Shown: positions 41,396-62,246 of the stretch, piece after piece
Position numbering within the stretch: position 1 is the first letter of the stretch
Layout of the letters: every line of letters begins with the position of its first letter
Assembly (NCBI GenBank): GCA_022747635.1
Contig: JAKTNV010000001.1
Location: 38,283,351-38,347,350 of the forward strand
DNA: 64,000 bases
Source: Hetaerina americana
Lineage: Eukaryota > Arthropoda > Insecta > Odonata > Calopterygidae
Direction of reading: 5' to 3'
The notes under the pieces: generated by a model
Told to the model about the DNA's origin: nothing
Databases searched by the model: none
The model's input: the letters and a program-made list of their open reading frames with translations, nothing else
Translations under genes and position numbers: made by a program

Positions 41396-43560
41396 TTCGA
41401 TTTCACCAGAGAATCGTTAATATTTGCTAATACGTAAATCTACCAATACTTCAACTGGCGTGCTCGATACATTCATATTATCATCCAAGCTATAAGGCAG
41501 CTTGAATGAAATTCTTTTCATTGAACGGCTGGTTGGAAGTTTTGTTTTTCACATCAAGATTGTATAAAATCAACCCGATATAATTCTAAAGCCTTATCAT
41601 ACTATTATCTAAAGCCTGATCATAGTATTAATACATGCATTCTGCTGGAAAATAAAATCGGAAAGATTTCCTTCAGAGAACTAATTTTTACGGCCTACTG
41701 AGAGGAATCTCCGAACGGAATTCATATAAATTGGCTTTGCATTAGCTAAACGAAATCCAAGAAGCTCCATGACGTTGTTTCTAACCACTCGGAAACAATT
41801 CTGTCATGGTTAAATCGCAAACGCTCCGACAGCCTTTCCAAGCCGCAATTCTCACCCTTGTCCGAGCGAAATCCAGAGAACGATGCCGCAAGTAAATATG
41901 AAATCATCTGCGCTCGGTCTAACACATGGTAGAGAGGGCAACCCGGAATGAAATTTCTCTTCTGTTGCAGACATGTCTGCTCTGTAAAGGCTGCCATAAC
42001 TTCCTTTAACGTCGCTGTTTCCCTAAAACCGTCCACTTAAAGGCATATTAGCATTTGACCCGAGCCATTTGCAGACCTCACCACAACGCGCTCAAAAGAC
42101 TTGTGTTATCCCTCTCCCCCACTCCCTACGTCGGAATTTAATTAATGCGTGCGTTACTGGTGTTTTCGCAGACGGACGAAAGTGCCGGCGGACCCTCCTC
42201 CTCTAACCCTTCGCCTCGACCGTGCCTACGCGCCTCCTCCACCTGCCCGCCACGCCCTCTTTCGCCCGTCACAAACACACACCCTCGTATTCTCCCAGCC
42301 TCCACGGTCAGCGGAGCTGACGCTACAGCCCCCTTATCACCTCCGGCACCCCTCTCGTCCAATCGACCCACCCTTCCGCCGAAAGAAATAACTCATATTA
42401 ACTCCAATGGAATCCACCGAGGATTCGGAAGAGGTGACTGGGGGAAAACCTCCTTGGCCATGACGTGTCGGCGGTTGAGATAACCGCAACGTTTTATTCT
42501 GGAACTGAATTATTTCGATGGAAAGTCGGAATGGGAATGAGACGTGTATGCGTGCGACAGGATTTTTTTAATGCCACTTTTATATGCTCATCTTTAGAAC
42601 ATCATTTTGCCGTTCTTGACAACTGGATTTCTCCATCGTTTCTACATTTTTCGGCGCTTTTCCGGCGATGGCCGGAGCAGGAAATCGCTTAACAAAACGA
42701 TTTCCTACACTTTGGGTATTAAACTCACGAAACTTTGCCGTAAATTAATTTTACTGCATCTCTAAAATAAAGCAATTTGATTGGGGCTGGTTGATGAAAA
42801 GAATAAGCGCTATATTAAAATGAAACTAATGTATGCACTGCTGCCATTGGAAATAAAATAGTGCAAGAATTGACGAACAAACTAGCCGAGAATTCGGGTT
42901 TGAATTTGGGTAACATTAATTATGTCCGATGTTGTCATTTGTTTACTCCCATGGAAGTGTGCATCGGGAAGTGTTTTCCCAGACATCTCTGAAAAATCTA
43001 GTGTCCATGAATAAGGAAGAGGCCAAATATATGACCATTAGCCTCCTTAGGAGTTATAGCTATGACATGAAATTTATCGATTTTAGCCTGGTCAAAGAGT
43101 GGTTATGTCTATTGTAATCCAATTGTAGTTACATACACTCGATATCAATAGTACTAGAAGAATAGTGTATGTATTCGGAATAATTCGAGCGTATTTAAAA
43201 ATTATTCATCATCGTTGCCTTATTCACCATCATACCCTTGGACGGATGGAATTGTTCTCGTTTTATCCTTCCGAATTTAGCAGAAATTTGGCAAAACTTT
43301 CCAAGATTTTTTTAGCAAAGAACATCCAAAGGATTTATGAAAACTGATGTCTGACCGGTTGTGATTTCATTAACGGTTTCATTGCATAGCCAATTGCATT
43401 GAAAATAAAAAAATAATCCTTATCAATCAAAAAGACAAAATCATCCAGTTCCGTTATCAGCGTTGAATATCCGTTTAGACACACTCATATGAAATTCCTA
43501 AATGAGATCAAAACAAGCTTGAGTGTCGCAATGCAACATTTTCAGAGTGTAGAAATCATT

Positions 43561-43632
43561 CGCCTTGACCGGGATTCGAACCAAGATCCCTCAATATCCT
43601 GTCGAGTGCTTCAGCCAGTTCAGCTATCGAGA
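43561..43632 (-). mobile_element. tRNA-like SINE head (fragment)
   Basis: On the minus strand GGTTCGAATCCCGGTCAAGG is a good RNA polymerase III B box. It is preceded by AGCTGAACTGGCTGAAGCAC, which resembles an A box and anticodon arm region. The unit is about 72 bp and has no matching 3' body beyond it, unlike the SINEs at 1733 and 62649. It is more likely a SINE head than a working tRNA gene, since the acceptor stem does not close. A repeat-family-A segment lies just to its right. Confidence 0.55.
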
Positions 43633-43654
43633 CATCATCTTAAACTCTGAAATT

Positions 43655-43712
43655 AGAGGATTACTCCGTTAAATGTTACTGTTGCGGCATCTCCCGCAGT
43701 TTCTTTGGAATA
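43655..43712 (+). repeat. Dispersed repeat family A, copy 3
   Basis: ATTACTCCGTTAAATGTTAC then TGTTGCGGCATCTCCCGCAG and TTTCTTTGGAAT. The same core occurs at 41336 and, inverted, at 9943. Confidence 0.55.
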
Positions 43713-44639
43713 AGCTTGAGCGTCATTACAGGATTATATTTTTTGTAAACATCTATTAGAAATTAATTTGGTGGTAATTTTCAAGATAAATTGACTTCTA
43801 TTTTTTATGAATTGGACTTTAATTATAATTACACAGTTAATACTACGACATGTTTGACTTTACTACCGAATGGTCGGGAATATAGTACATTCGTCGGAGA
43901 ATACATATATAACGGGTTTGAATTATTATTAAGCATGAATTTAAATCAGTATTCATTCTTTTGCCCAGAACCTCATTAATATGGATAATTCAAAACCACT
44001 AGGATGAACACACTCAAGCATAAGCTAATACTTCAATTGCTCAAAATAATATTCCGCAACATATCGCGCAAAGGCCTTAACCTAAAACAATAACCAATAG
44101 TAATATAAACCACTTTAGTACCTTAATCAAATTGGCACTCGAAGGAGCCCACCTCTTAAGGGATGCTCAAGAGAGTTAACAAAGACATACCGAGCGGCGG
44201 CCTGAAAAATTGAAGATGGATATGGAGTATAGAGGTTGGTAAACCGAAGGTTCCCATATACTTTTAATGCACATTAACACTTAAATTTAAGTGCAAACAA
44301 CTAAGCGGTACCCACATTAAAAATGCATTATAATTTGTCCAGTGAATAAGGCTTATCCTTGAGGAACGGGATATGAGTTAAGAGTGATTGATTTTCCCTA
44401 AAGATTCTCAACATACCTACATCAACAAGCGATGATGTACGTGGGTAAATTGAAACATCAATGTATTTCGAACATAAATAGCAAGAAATCGAAACAATCA
44501 CCGAATTCAACTGTCTAATGCTACTTATCAGAGACTCGTATATGAATCAGACGGCCCAAGTAAGGGTAGCGGAGGATGAATCGAGATGGGCACTGACTAA
44601 CAGGGGACTGGGACAGGATTGCCCGTAATCTACAGCGAC

Positions 44640-44705
44640 ATATACACAATATCCCGCAGGCCGACGCTCACTGCGGACGTGTTAGGACACCAGTCATACA
44701 TGCAA
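44640..44705 (-). repeat. Dispersed repeat family B, decayed copy 3
   Basis: ATCCCGCAGGCCGACGC and GTGTTAGGACACCAGTCA keep the order of the family B core at 40510-40545, with many substitutions. Confidence 0.45.
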
Positions 44706-44859
44706 AAATTTTAGTTCTGGCCGACACCTTTCAGCATATATGTTGACGCTGATGCGAACGTAAATTCAATGCTGCTGCTCCGACAACTGCTGAATTTCCA
44801 TCTCGATATCGATACGCTATCGACATGCAGCACATTACATTGATAGGTAGCAATATCAA

Positions 44860-45600
44860 CATGCCACCCCCATCTCCCCACACGAGACCGAACGGAGAAA
44901 GAGGGAGGGGAGGAGGGCGACGGAGGTTTGAGGGAGTAGAGCGGGGCCGAGCAAGTTGTCCATCTGCATACACTCTGTGGCTAGTATAAGGCACTATCGG
45001 TAGGTTGCACACAACAGGGAAGGGCTCTAGTCTCCAGAGTGCTCGAAAAAGGAGAGCGGGGCGGCAACGAGAAACAGCGACGGATGGCGAGAGGCGAAAA
45101 ATGAGACGGTGGGGAGGATTCCGGGATGGGGGGACGTAAGGGGTGGAAGGAATGGAAGGAGAGAGAAAGGGAGAGAGGAGTTTTTAAAGGTAGCATCGGC
45201 GCGTCTGAGGTGCTCCGTGGGCGAGCGGCACGAGTCGAACAAACACGGAGAGGGACACGTGCGCCGACGTAATAAACAGGAAAATTACAGGGAACGGAGG
45301 GGCGGGTGGCCGGGAGAAAGGAAGCGGCGAGAGAAAGAAAGGGAACGGAGGGTGGGACGACGGGGAGGGTGGGAGGACGGGGAGGTTGAAAGGGGGGAGG
45401 AGGTGTGTGCCTTGGATGAGAACGCCTTTGGAAAGGGAATGGGGAAGGAAGTCTGGGGAAGACGAAAGAAAATGGAGGAAGGGGGGAGTGTTCGCGCACG
45501 GAGAGGCCTAAAACTGAAGGAGAATGAGGAGTGGAGACGAAAGAGGGATTACTTTCGACGGGGCCATATGAAGACACTATCCCATGATCCCTTCGAGCGG
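44860..45600. other. GC-rich, purine-skewed island
   Basis: Long GGAGG/GAGAAAG runs on the plus strand (45030-45560) with interspersed CpG. Overlapping frames on both strands (197 and 198 codons) are mirror artefacts of the skew and carry no domain motifs. Confidence 0.45.
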
Positions 45601-48600
45601 AACAATCTCATTTTCACCGCACGCTCTTCTAATAGATCATTTTGTAGAAGGTTCTTTGAATGTTGGGACACGGCGTCAGTTTGGGGGCGTATCATCTTGT
45701 GAAAATGTTATCACTTGTCTCCTCTCAAGAGCGAGTAGGAAGAAAAACATATATCTCTAAAATTATTTTCAATTAAACGAAATTATGAGTGTCCTGCGTA
45801 GGTAATCACAACAATAGAAAGAGCGCATTTTTAATTGGTTGACGTAAGCATTGAGAACGTTAAGGAAGTCACTAAGACGGTCCGATTTATGCGTAGAGCG
45901 AACCATCCCCGTTTCTCAATATTCTGTGCAATTCCCAGCAGATACAGTCAGTTGTATTTTAACTTCAAAAATTGCCCATTTGTATTCTTGCCGTAATTTC
46001 GTTAAAAAATGTCACCGGCTAGTAGGCCACCGTAATTTCTTAAGTTTCTTACGGAAGGAAGGAATGGGCATTTTGCAGTCCTATTATATTATGTGAGAGT
46101 CCGTCGGAGACGTGAAGGGGGAAAACATGCTTTCCACTGATCTCGATAGAAGGGACCGGAACGCCATTGAAAAAGCACGCCAACCTAATGTTTCGAACAC
46201 ATGTTTACGTAATGATGCTCACCTCGCTGCTTTTCGAATCAATACAATATCCGTTAAAAGAAAATCATACACTACAGTAGGGACGAGTGGAAATCATTTC
46301 TTTCCCTATTCATCGGAATTATTTTTAGACCTCAAATTAAGAGAATTCGATAAAAGTTCTAATCTACAGCTTCCATTATATATTCTCAATATTTCTCCCT
46401 TACTAGAGTTGATGCCATTTTTAATACTAGCCAATGGTTTCAGCCTGTTGTGAAACGCATTGAACAAATAATTTCTATTTAATGAGGTCACTAGCACACC
46501 GAGTAACATAAGCCCACATCGGTTTAAGTGGCTTATTTTCAGGAGCGTCACGTGATATCGTCACGGAGAGAAGGCGGCTCAGGAACTCCCTAACAAAAAC
46601 GTTACATAATGATGCAAATATAAAAAAACGAAAAATAAATACTTCACAAAAAATAATGCGTTAACCTCTCAACAGCTGACAACCGTGAGTGTTTACAAAA
46701 ATATAAGTAGCATTTTAAAATTCTAATAAGCGAGGTGATCCAGAAGTATTACAAAAAAGGACGAACCAAGTGGTTAATAAAGAAGGCAACCAAGGATTGG
46801 GAAAAGAGATATGTTCATGAGCAATAAGATCGCTAAATGATCATATCGAAGGTTTAGTTTAAGACCGTAATGTATATTAGTTTCGGAGAAAAAAATCACG
46901 GAAGAAGGTCAAAGATTACAGCGAGTTCCAAATGATGGAAGAGATTAACGCACGTGAATTATGGTGGAAATCAGCAGAGAAGATTACCGTGCCTAGACAT
47001 GCTTTCCTGCACAAACTAATCTAAGAAATAAAAGCCAATGATGATGATGTTGGCGATATAAAAGGTACATATCTACCTACATTTAATATGGAGATTAAAA
47101 AAAATTAGAGGTCAAAAAATTACAAAAAAAATTAACGACTGGGGAAAACTTACAAAAGCGCTAACTTTTAATCTAAAAAGGCACACAAAGGAATAGAAAG
47201 GCATAAAGGATATCATATATTTAAAAATACTTAAATAGCTACTGAGGAGGGAAGGAGAGAGTGGAAGATGAGAACGGCGTAGCGACGATGACTAAGTGAG
47301 AACACATGCATCGATCGAGCTTCCTTCATTTAGACGAAAGTCTTACTTTCAGTTAATATTTTCCCATTCGAAGAGATTTCATTAAACTTGCACAATTCAC
47401 GTTCAATTTGCCATAATATTCCTAAGAATACTATAAATAAAAGGCATTGCATCACTCGACTACGTGCAGCTGTAGTCCCGAGGCTTTCACTGCCGATGGA
47501 GACATAGCTAACACAATGCGCCATCCATTTCTTTTCATTCTTCAACCGAAAAATATTATCTTCCCGTGAACAAGTAAGCGTGCTTCGGCAGATAGTATAA
47601 TAAAATACTGGATTAGTCTTTTGACTTGTCTAATGATATCTACCCTACAAGGGAGGCTATTTAAAAAAAATGGAAATATTTTTGAAATATTGAGTAGTGG
47701 AATTCAAGATTCTCCACTGCCCTTCAATCAACAGTGTCAAAGCGCTTATATTTCAGGATATGATAATACGAAGAGTGTACTTATCTTCTACCGGCCTCCC
47801 TGTGTGTGCCGGTATGACAGTGCAAATGATTCCATTATTGCGAATCGACTCCAAGTCTTCGGAGTGAGGAAATATTGAAACGTCCCACTCATAACCGATT
47901 CCACCCAAACTATTTTACTTAAATCAATTTTCGAGATTAAGGGCCATCATTTTTCCGTCTGGTAGGGACATCTGACGGGGCATCTGGAAGGAAGTACAAA
48001 ATCCCTGGAAAATACGCCCATATATAAAATCATCTCACGTACGCATCATCACGAAGTTCTGCAGTCAACGCTATGTGGACATTATTTTCCTTCTTATACG
48101 ACTTCGCGTCTAACTTGGCGTAAAAATATCAAATAAAATTTTAAAAGGGGATTGGGCTCGAGCTTGGTGCTGACGCTATGGCGAATGGCTCCAAAGATGC
48201 TCTCATTTACCGTCCCATCCGACGGACGGAGCATGAATGCACGTGAAGTGTCACGATATCCGAGTCGGGTAGAGAGTATCTTCGAATACAGACTAATAAA
48301 GTTGAATGAACTTGTGCGATAGAAACCAAAGCAGCTGCCGAAGAGAGCATCATAGTCCAACTGCCTACGACTGATTTGTTTCCTAGATTTTGAGTTTTAG
48401 TCCCCTAATATGGGCGAGTTTATTTTCCATCTGAAGAAACATTTTCCTCATAAGTATAAACATATAATTAATTCAAAAGGTCACCTCCTGGCCACGGTGA
48501 GCCTCCATTAATTTTTAAGAGTAAAGCATCCTCTTATTACAAGCAACACGGGCACAATATTCAAAACAAGCAAGTTCACTCAATTTGCATTCCTCGCCGC

Positions 48601-50029
48601 GCATGTCAGAAAATACAGCCGGTAAAACCTGCAGTAACAGGTAGAGGGATGGAGAATGCCGACAATAAGATGCGTAGGAAACGATTGCGTGTAAGGAAGA
48701 AGGACTCCGCCGGGGAGAAGAACAACAGCATGGTTAACGTCTCCGACCCTTGGCACCTGATGTCTCACCCCACTGGGAGGGCACAATTACACGCAGCAAC
48801 TGGTACCAGCGGGGGGACATGACAAGTGGAGAAGAATGAAATGAAAAAGGAGGAAGGAGGCGCGAATGCGGGGAGAGAAGAGGCAACGAAAGAGCGGGGA
48901 AGGAAGGGAAAAGATTATTAAAGGGACGTGTAACAGGGATGGAAGGCTTTAAAATGTTGAAATAAAGACCAGCGCGGAAGATGGAATAGCGGCGGCGGCG
49001 GAGAGAAGGAATGCCTACGTTCCGACTGCTTTTGACCGAAATTTATTATGATTTTTAGTTAGGAATCTCGATTATCATATTGCACTTAGATAATTAAACA
49101 TGTGTTCGAAGATTTTAATGGTAGAATTATTTAAACATTCGGAGGAACACATTGGTTTTGAAGGACCAACTTGTTTTGGAATTTCAGTAATTTTGTCTTT
49201 GATTTGGATTATGACGGTTGTGTAAATTATTTTATAAACCCGCAAATGAAATTTTCAAATGAATCTAAATACATAAATATTACAATCACTAAGGAGAATA
49301 TTTCGGTGATACTTTCTTCGTAAGAGTAAACATGTGCTTATGATTGCTTCATTGGCGTACATCATATCAAGAGGCACCGACTATTTAACTGAACACGCAG
49401 AGGGTATCTGATGAGGGAGGCTCATCCGTACTGCTTCGGACGTTAAGAAAAGGAATGCATGTGTCATACTTTTCGATAATCTTGGGGAATACTGTAGCAG
49501 TTCCGGCAGCGACGCATCGCCGACGAAGAATCGAAACATCTTTGGACGAGTGGTGAGAAGTAATTGGGCGGGGGGGGGGGGGGAAGAATGGGTTTGTTCC
49601 CTAGGGTAGAAAAGATCTGGTCGAAGGGGTGACCCCAATTATATGAATGGAAGGGAGGCTGAAATTCGAGTTCTACTCTGGCGATGAGGGTTTAAAGATA
49701 AAAATACAAGGGAGAAAGTGAGCCCTCTGAAAATAATGTAACAACCACTGAGTGAGAAAGAAGTGAAGAGAGACTGGAGAGTGGTTAAAAGGTCAAGTGG
49801 AGGTGCAATCAATGTAAACTGAAGGGTGCAGGCACAGTAAAGAAAGGTTTATTCAACATAAGAGATTAGATTTTCCGATGGCATAAGCTCTTCCGTAGCT
49901 TGACGATTGAAACATACGGTGTCATAGTAATTAAAGTGGTCATAATTTTAAAAGGTTCATTCTTTCCATTACTTATTTTTCACTGGACACAAGAAAATTG
50001 CATTACTGGATGAAAATTGGTCTTTAGTA

Positions 50030-50782
50030 CGAGGGTCATCCGGAAAGTAGTACCCGTTCGTGAAATAAAGACACAAAAGTAAATATTAACAAACATAAAA
50101 AAATTTATTTGAAAGAGGATACTTTAAACTACTTCTCAACATAATCTCCAAGCAAATTAAGGCATTTGTCATAACGTGTGACAAGTTTCTGTATTCCTGC
50201 TGCATAGTCCTTCGCCGCCAGCTCATTGAGATACGCGAGGGACCCATCTTGCACAAATTTTTGCATAATGCAGATGGTGTTTAACAATTTCATGAACAAT
50301 TGTTCGAGAAACATTGGGAAAATGCTCACAGATGTCATCAATTGTGACGCGCCGATCGTTCCTCACGAATTCGTCAACTGAGCTCACCAGTTGGTCTGTA
50401 ATGACAGGCGGTCTCCCCGAACGCTCATCGTCGTGTGTGTTCCCCCTCCCCATGTTGAAGTTGCGACACCACCGCCGAACAGACGACTCGTCCATTACAT
50501 TGTCTCCATACACCTCCTTTAATTGGCGATGAATATCACATGGGCGAACGTTTCTTGCATTGAGGAATTTAATCACTGCCCTCACTTCACAACTGGCGGC
50601 GTTCTCAATTTTTTTAAACATTGTAAACAATCACAGAAACAACACAGGCAATGCTAGCGTCACGCAACTTGGCTCAGAGAAGGCAGACAAGCCACTGAAG
50701 CTATCTGACCTCGTCCAGCGGCTACTCGCGTCGTCAGCACTTCATGCGGCACGAACGGGTACTACTTTCCGGATGACCCTCG
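50030..50782 (-). mobile_element. Internally deleted mariner with perfect ends
   Basis: The ends are perfect inverted repeats of 33 bp, CGAGGGTCATCCGGAAAGTA continuing to CCCGTTCGTG (50030-50062 and its complement 50750-50782). They are flanked by the TA target duplication at 50028-50029 and 50783-50784. At 753 bp the element is about 550 bp shorter than a full mariner. It keeps the N-terminal helix-turn-helix part and the extreme C-terminus of the transposase, with the catalytic core removed. It is a non-autonomous derivative that intact relatives could mobilise. Confidence 0.92.
50130..50621 (-). pseudogene. Mariner transposase, catalytic core deleted
   Basis: From ATG 50621 the frame gives the N-terminal DNA-binding region: RAVIKFLNARNVRPCDIH, VRRWCRNF with DDERSGRPP, then VSRTIVHEIV and CARWVPR. 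The frame is lost at the deletion junction near 50235. Beyond it the C-terminal block YLNELAAKDYAAGIQ...DKCLNLLGDYVEK continues in another frame to the stop at about 50130. No catalytic Asp remains, so the product cannot cut DNA but could still bind the ends. Confidence 0.88.
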
Positions 50783-50784
50783 TA

Positions 50785-52006
50785 TAATCGGAAGAGAGAA
50801 CTACGTTGCATCGGATCGAGATGTCCACCGCATTTGATGATTTTTCCCGGCTCTTCCATTAACCCAGTTTTCAGCAACCCCGATTTTGAGACACGAGCCT
50901 TCCACTCCGAATTTTCGATCCTTACTCTCCTCAAGTTGGCAGATTCTTCGAGCAAATATGACTCATACCATCTTTAGACATACCTCCGTTTCATATGCTA
51001 CACGAGCATCTACCCACTTTTTTCTGTTTCAGTTCCTGTTTTCAATTTAGTTCCATATGAAGCTAACACTTCAAGGGGTAGTTGAGAAGGTAAAACGCCA
51101 AAAGTAGCCAAATGTAACGGAATAAAGAGGATGCCCGGGCTCATAGCGATAGCTATTTGCTCATGGCGATTCTCGAAGTCGAGGTTTTCAACGCTAATAA
51201 ACATGCCTCACCTCCATCGTTGTTACGCAGAGAACAGATACGGAGGTTTCTTATTTATCTTCCTTTTGCATCAGAGATGCACGCACGGAGCGCGTGAGCC
51301 CTCTGAACAGGTGGCTGGAGAACTCACGATTGGTCCTTTCAGTGAGAGATAGAGAGAGAAATATAGGCTAGTTTGAATGAAATCCTTCACAAGCTTTGAG
51401 TAACATGTTCTCCCCCCTGAAAGAGAAACGTGACTTTAAAAAATAGGATCCGAGTGCTTGCGTTATCATCATATATCTAACTGAAGCGCGGCCTTTTTCA
51501 TGAGGGAGTGTTTTCTTTTTTAGCTATTGAGCGAGACAGAATTTGCTTTAGATTAATTGGAGAAGAATAAAAAGTACCTGTATTAGAGCTTTTAAAAACA
51601 TATGGATTTCATTGACACTTAAATAAAGGGTAATTAAAAGTTGGACATTTCCTCCATATAGGAATGAAAAGTATACATTTTGGTAATAGGGAGTGGGATA
51701 CAGAAGCTTTAAATTCATGAAAATTAGTTCTGTTTCCTATTGTTCATACTGAATTCCACGCCACTGCATGCTACTACACACACCGACGTCACTAAGTCAT
51801 AAGTTAAGGCTGATAATTGAGGATATTACTTTTAAAAAATCCATTTGTTAGTGCACACTTGACTGCACCATTCCGGCTACTCAAATTCATTTATTTACTC
51901 TGATTATTAACCTTTCACGACAACAATTAACGGCCAAACCGTATAATCTCAATTTTTAACTGAATTAAAAATACCAATGAATCTTTCAACTAAGTTTTTT
52001 TATTCG
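50785..52006. other. Non-coding DNA, nothing recognised
   Basis: No gene with family motifs and no clear repeat. Open frames are short. Confidence 0.5.
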
Positions 52007-52046
52007 GTAAAACTAGTTTCGACGCATCGGCGTCATCATCAGTTAC
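52007..52046 (-). ncRNA. Hammerhead-ribozyme-like motif, minus strand
   Basis: On the minus strand: GUAA (helix I), CUGAUGA, then GACGC-CGAU-GCGUC (five-pair helix II), GAAAC, a two-pair helix III closed as ACUAGU, a U at the cleavage position and UUAC, which pairs with GUAA. This is the layout of a minimal type I hammerhead as found in Penelope-like elements and retrozymes. One extra U lies between the CUGAUGA box and helix II, which may reduce or abolish activity. The motif is mirrored 30 bp away on the plus strand. Confidence 0.5.
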
Positions 52047-52074
52047 AAAGTTACACATACATGTCGCATAACTT

Positions 52075-52115
52075 GGTACCTGAGGATGACGCCGATGCGT
52101 CGAACTAGTTGTACC
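52075..52115 (+). ncRNA. Hammerhead-like motif, plus strand, one core A missing
   Basis: GGUAC (helix I), CUGAGGA, the same GACGC-CGAU-GCGUC helix II, GAAC instead of GAAAC, ACUAGU-U, then GUACC, which pairs perfectly with GGUAC. The helix I pairs differ from those of the minus-strand motif yet still pair, and loss of one core A predicts poor cleavage. Together with 52007-52046 it forms a long palindrome with a spacer of about 30 bp. Confidence 0.45.
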
Positions 52116-52397
52116 GAATAAAGCATTTAGTGGAATGATACGAGTACATTGGTATTTTTACGTCAGTGAAAATGGATCTCCACAAAGTTAAGCCTTAAAA
52201 CATCGAATATCTAAAATTTTCAGTTACTCTTGTGCCAGCCTGTTGGGTAAAACAATATGACAACCAAAGAAAATAGGAAACGAAATAATCCATAATCTGC
52301 GCAATGAATTATTACAATGAATTAATCGAATAATGCGAAAATGAGGCTCATTTAAGTAATTCGTTCTGTAGCTAATGGGTGTAATTTTATCACGAAT

Positions 52398-60479
<8,082 letters not shown>

Positions 60480-61330
60480 TTACTGCAGCCCTACATTCCC
60501 TCTATTTGAATGTCAATTCCCTAAATCCCTGATTACTTCTCTGTTTTACGTCCTTCTTAATTTGTCCTATGTGCATGTCTCCTGATCCTCCTCGTGGAAT
60601 CTTCTCTTCTATTTTTCCTTCGATTAAAATTCTAATCAATCCTTTGTACCTCAATGGGTGAATGGTGGTATCTGTATTCAGCTTCTCTCTTCCACAAACA
60701 AGGATTTTAGTTTTCTCCGTGTTCATGTTCATATTATATTCCCCCAATAATTGATCTATAGCACTTAAAGCTGCTTACAGGCCCTCTCTCGTTTGTGCCA
60801 CTACTGCGATGTCACCTGCAAACCTTGGCATGTTGATTTCTTCTCCATTTACCTTGACTCCTTTGATACCCTATTCTTTGATACTCTTTACCTATCATGC
60901 TTTCACCTTTAATTAAGACATCCTCTAGTGGTTTGGGAGCTTGATAGAGAACTCAATATATTCTTACCATCTTTTCCCAAAGCCGTCATCATCTTTTAGC
61001 ATTTTCCCATAAGCGGCGCGGATATTTTGCAATTTTGATTTTCTTTCCCCGAATTCACCTCTTTACTAGTTCATAAGCCATCCGCTATTTCCCTTTTTCA
61101 TGTTGTCATTCATTTCCTCGCAGAAGCTTTCTATCCATTCTTTCTTTGCCTTCTTGCACTCTCGTATGAACTGTTTCCGTATCTGTTTATAGAGGTCTTC
61201 TTCACTCCCATTTATTGGATTCTGGCATTTTATTTTTTCGTCTATATGACCTCTTATTTGAGCTGTTACCCATAGCTTCTTAGATATTTCCGCCTTACTC
61301 ACAAGGAGCTCATTTGCAGCGTTGGTAATT
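60480..61330 (-). pseudogene. LINE remnant, internally deleted
   Basis: Two minus-strand blocks remain. At 61066-61302 is a SKAEISKKLWVTAQIRG...SEEDLYKQIRKQFIRECKKA string typical of the linker between endonuclease and reverse transcriptase in LINEs. At 60502-60760 a MNMNTEKTKILVCGREK block is joined directly to RYKGLIRILIEGKIEEKIPRG, a C-terminal block normally more than 100 residues later. The region between is lost and stops intervene, so this is a dead copy. Confidence 0.7.
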
Positions 61331-62192
61331 GTATTTCTAATTAGATTCGTGAAAAATCATTTACAAGCATTTATTTCACGGGAGAAGCGACGTAATTAGC
61401 TATTACTCACCCGGATAACATTCCAAGAGAACTTTCAAACTATTCTTACCGCAACTTATCTAAGCCATAATTTCACTGAAACAAAAGTGGAATCAAAATA
61501 CTCAAAATAGTTACGGAAATTAATTCTGCCGACAAATATTAAGTGAATAACAATGATTCACAAAATTATTACCTTGAAAATTCATTTCGAGGCACCGAAA
61601 GTAAAAAAAAAAGATGCGAATCTTGTAATGAATTTGAAAAATCGATAATTTTGCGAAATAACTAGTGCTACAAGTTTAGGCAGAACCAAGTAAGGCAGTC
61701 ACAAGTGGCAAAGCATGAAACTCGAAAAAGGCATACCATAACATTAACAGCTTTCAATCAATCTTCACGTATTATGCAAGAAAAAGAGAGCTTAAGATTG
61801 AGCGGAATGTGCAAGGAAGTATTCACTGTCATGAAGGTGACGAAGGGTGATTATGTTTCATTGATCATCTTCACCTTTCATGAGCCGCAAGGGGACGTTA
61901 AGCCTTCAGCGTTGTCCAGCCGACGCTGCGCAACATTTATTTTCTCGAGCGACCATGGGAAACTACCATTGTCAGTCCCCTTCCGTTTTGAAACGTAGTT
62001 GCACATTGGGAAAGAACGATGACAGCAAATGTAACCGCAATGGTGTCAGTCAGGCTAGCGCCTCGCGAGCTTCTGGAATTGTACTCCAGGGAGGACAGTG
62101 GTGCCTTCGGAAAGGAGATGCATATCAACATAGATTGCGGATTGTGTGCTTGTATGATTTATATATATATAAATGTATGTGTGCGTGCGTGT

Positions 62193-62246
<54 letters not shown>

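Larger units (their letters stand above)
40641..50027. other. Non-coding DNA with short repeats and GC-rich islands
   Basis: No recognised gene. It contains repeat-family copies listed separately, GC-rich islands at about 42100-42480 and 44860-45600, and a run of 14 G at 49570-49583. Frames such as 41746-42036 (96 codons) and 48094-48360 (88 codons) are open and non-repetitive but carry no motif I recognise. Confidence 0.5.

Noticed and set aside
43561..43632. Possible tRNA gene on the minus strand
   Set aside because: B box is good but the arms do not fold into a complete cloverleaf; treated as a SINE head.
45109..45702. Open frame of 197 codons, Arg/Glu/Gly-rich
   Set aside because: Mirrored by an equally long frame on the other strand; purine-tract artefact.
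52007..52115. Reading the inverted motif as a plain transposon inverted repeat
   Set aside because: The arms differ at positions that keep pairing in each motif and preserve the catalytic core boxes, which fits ribozymes better than a simple terminal repeat.
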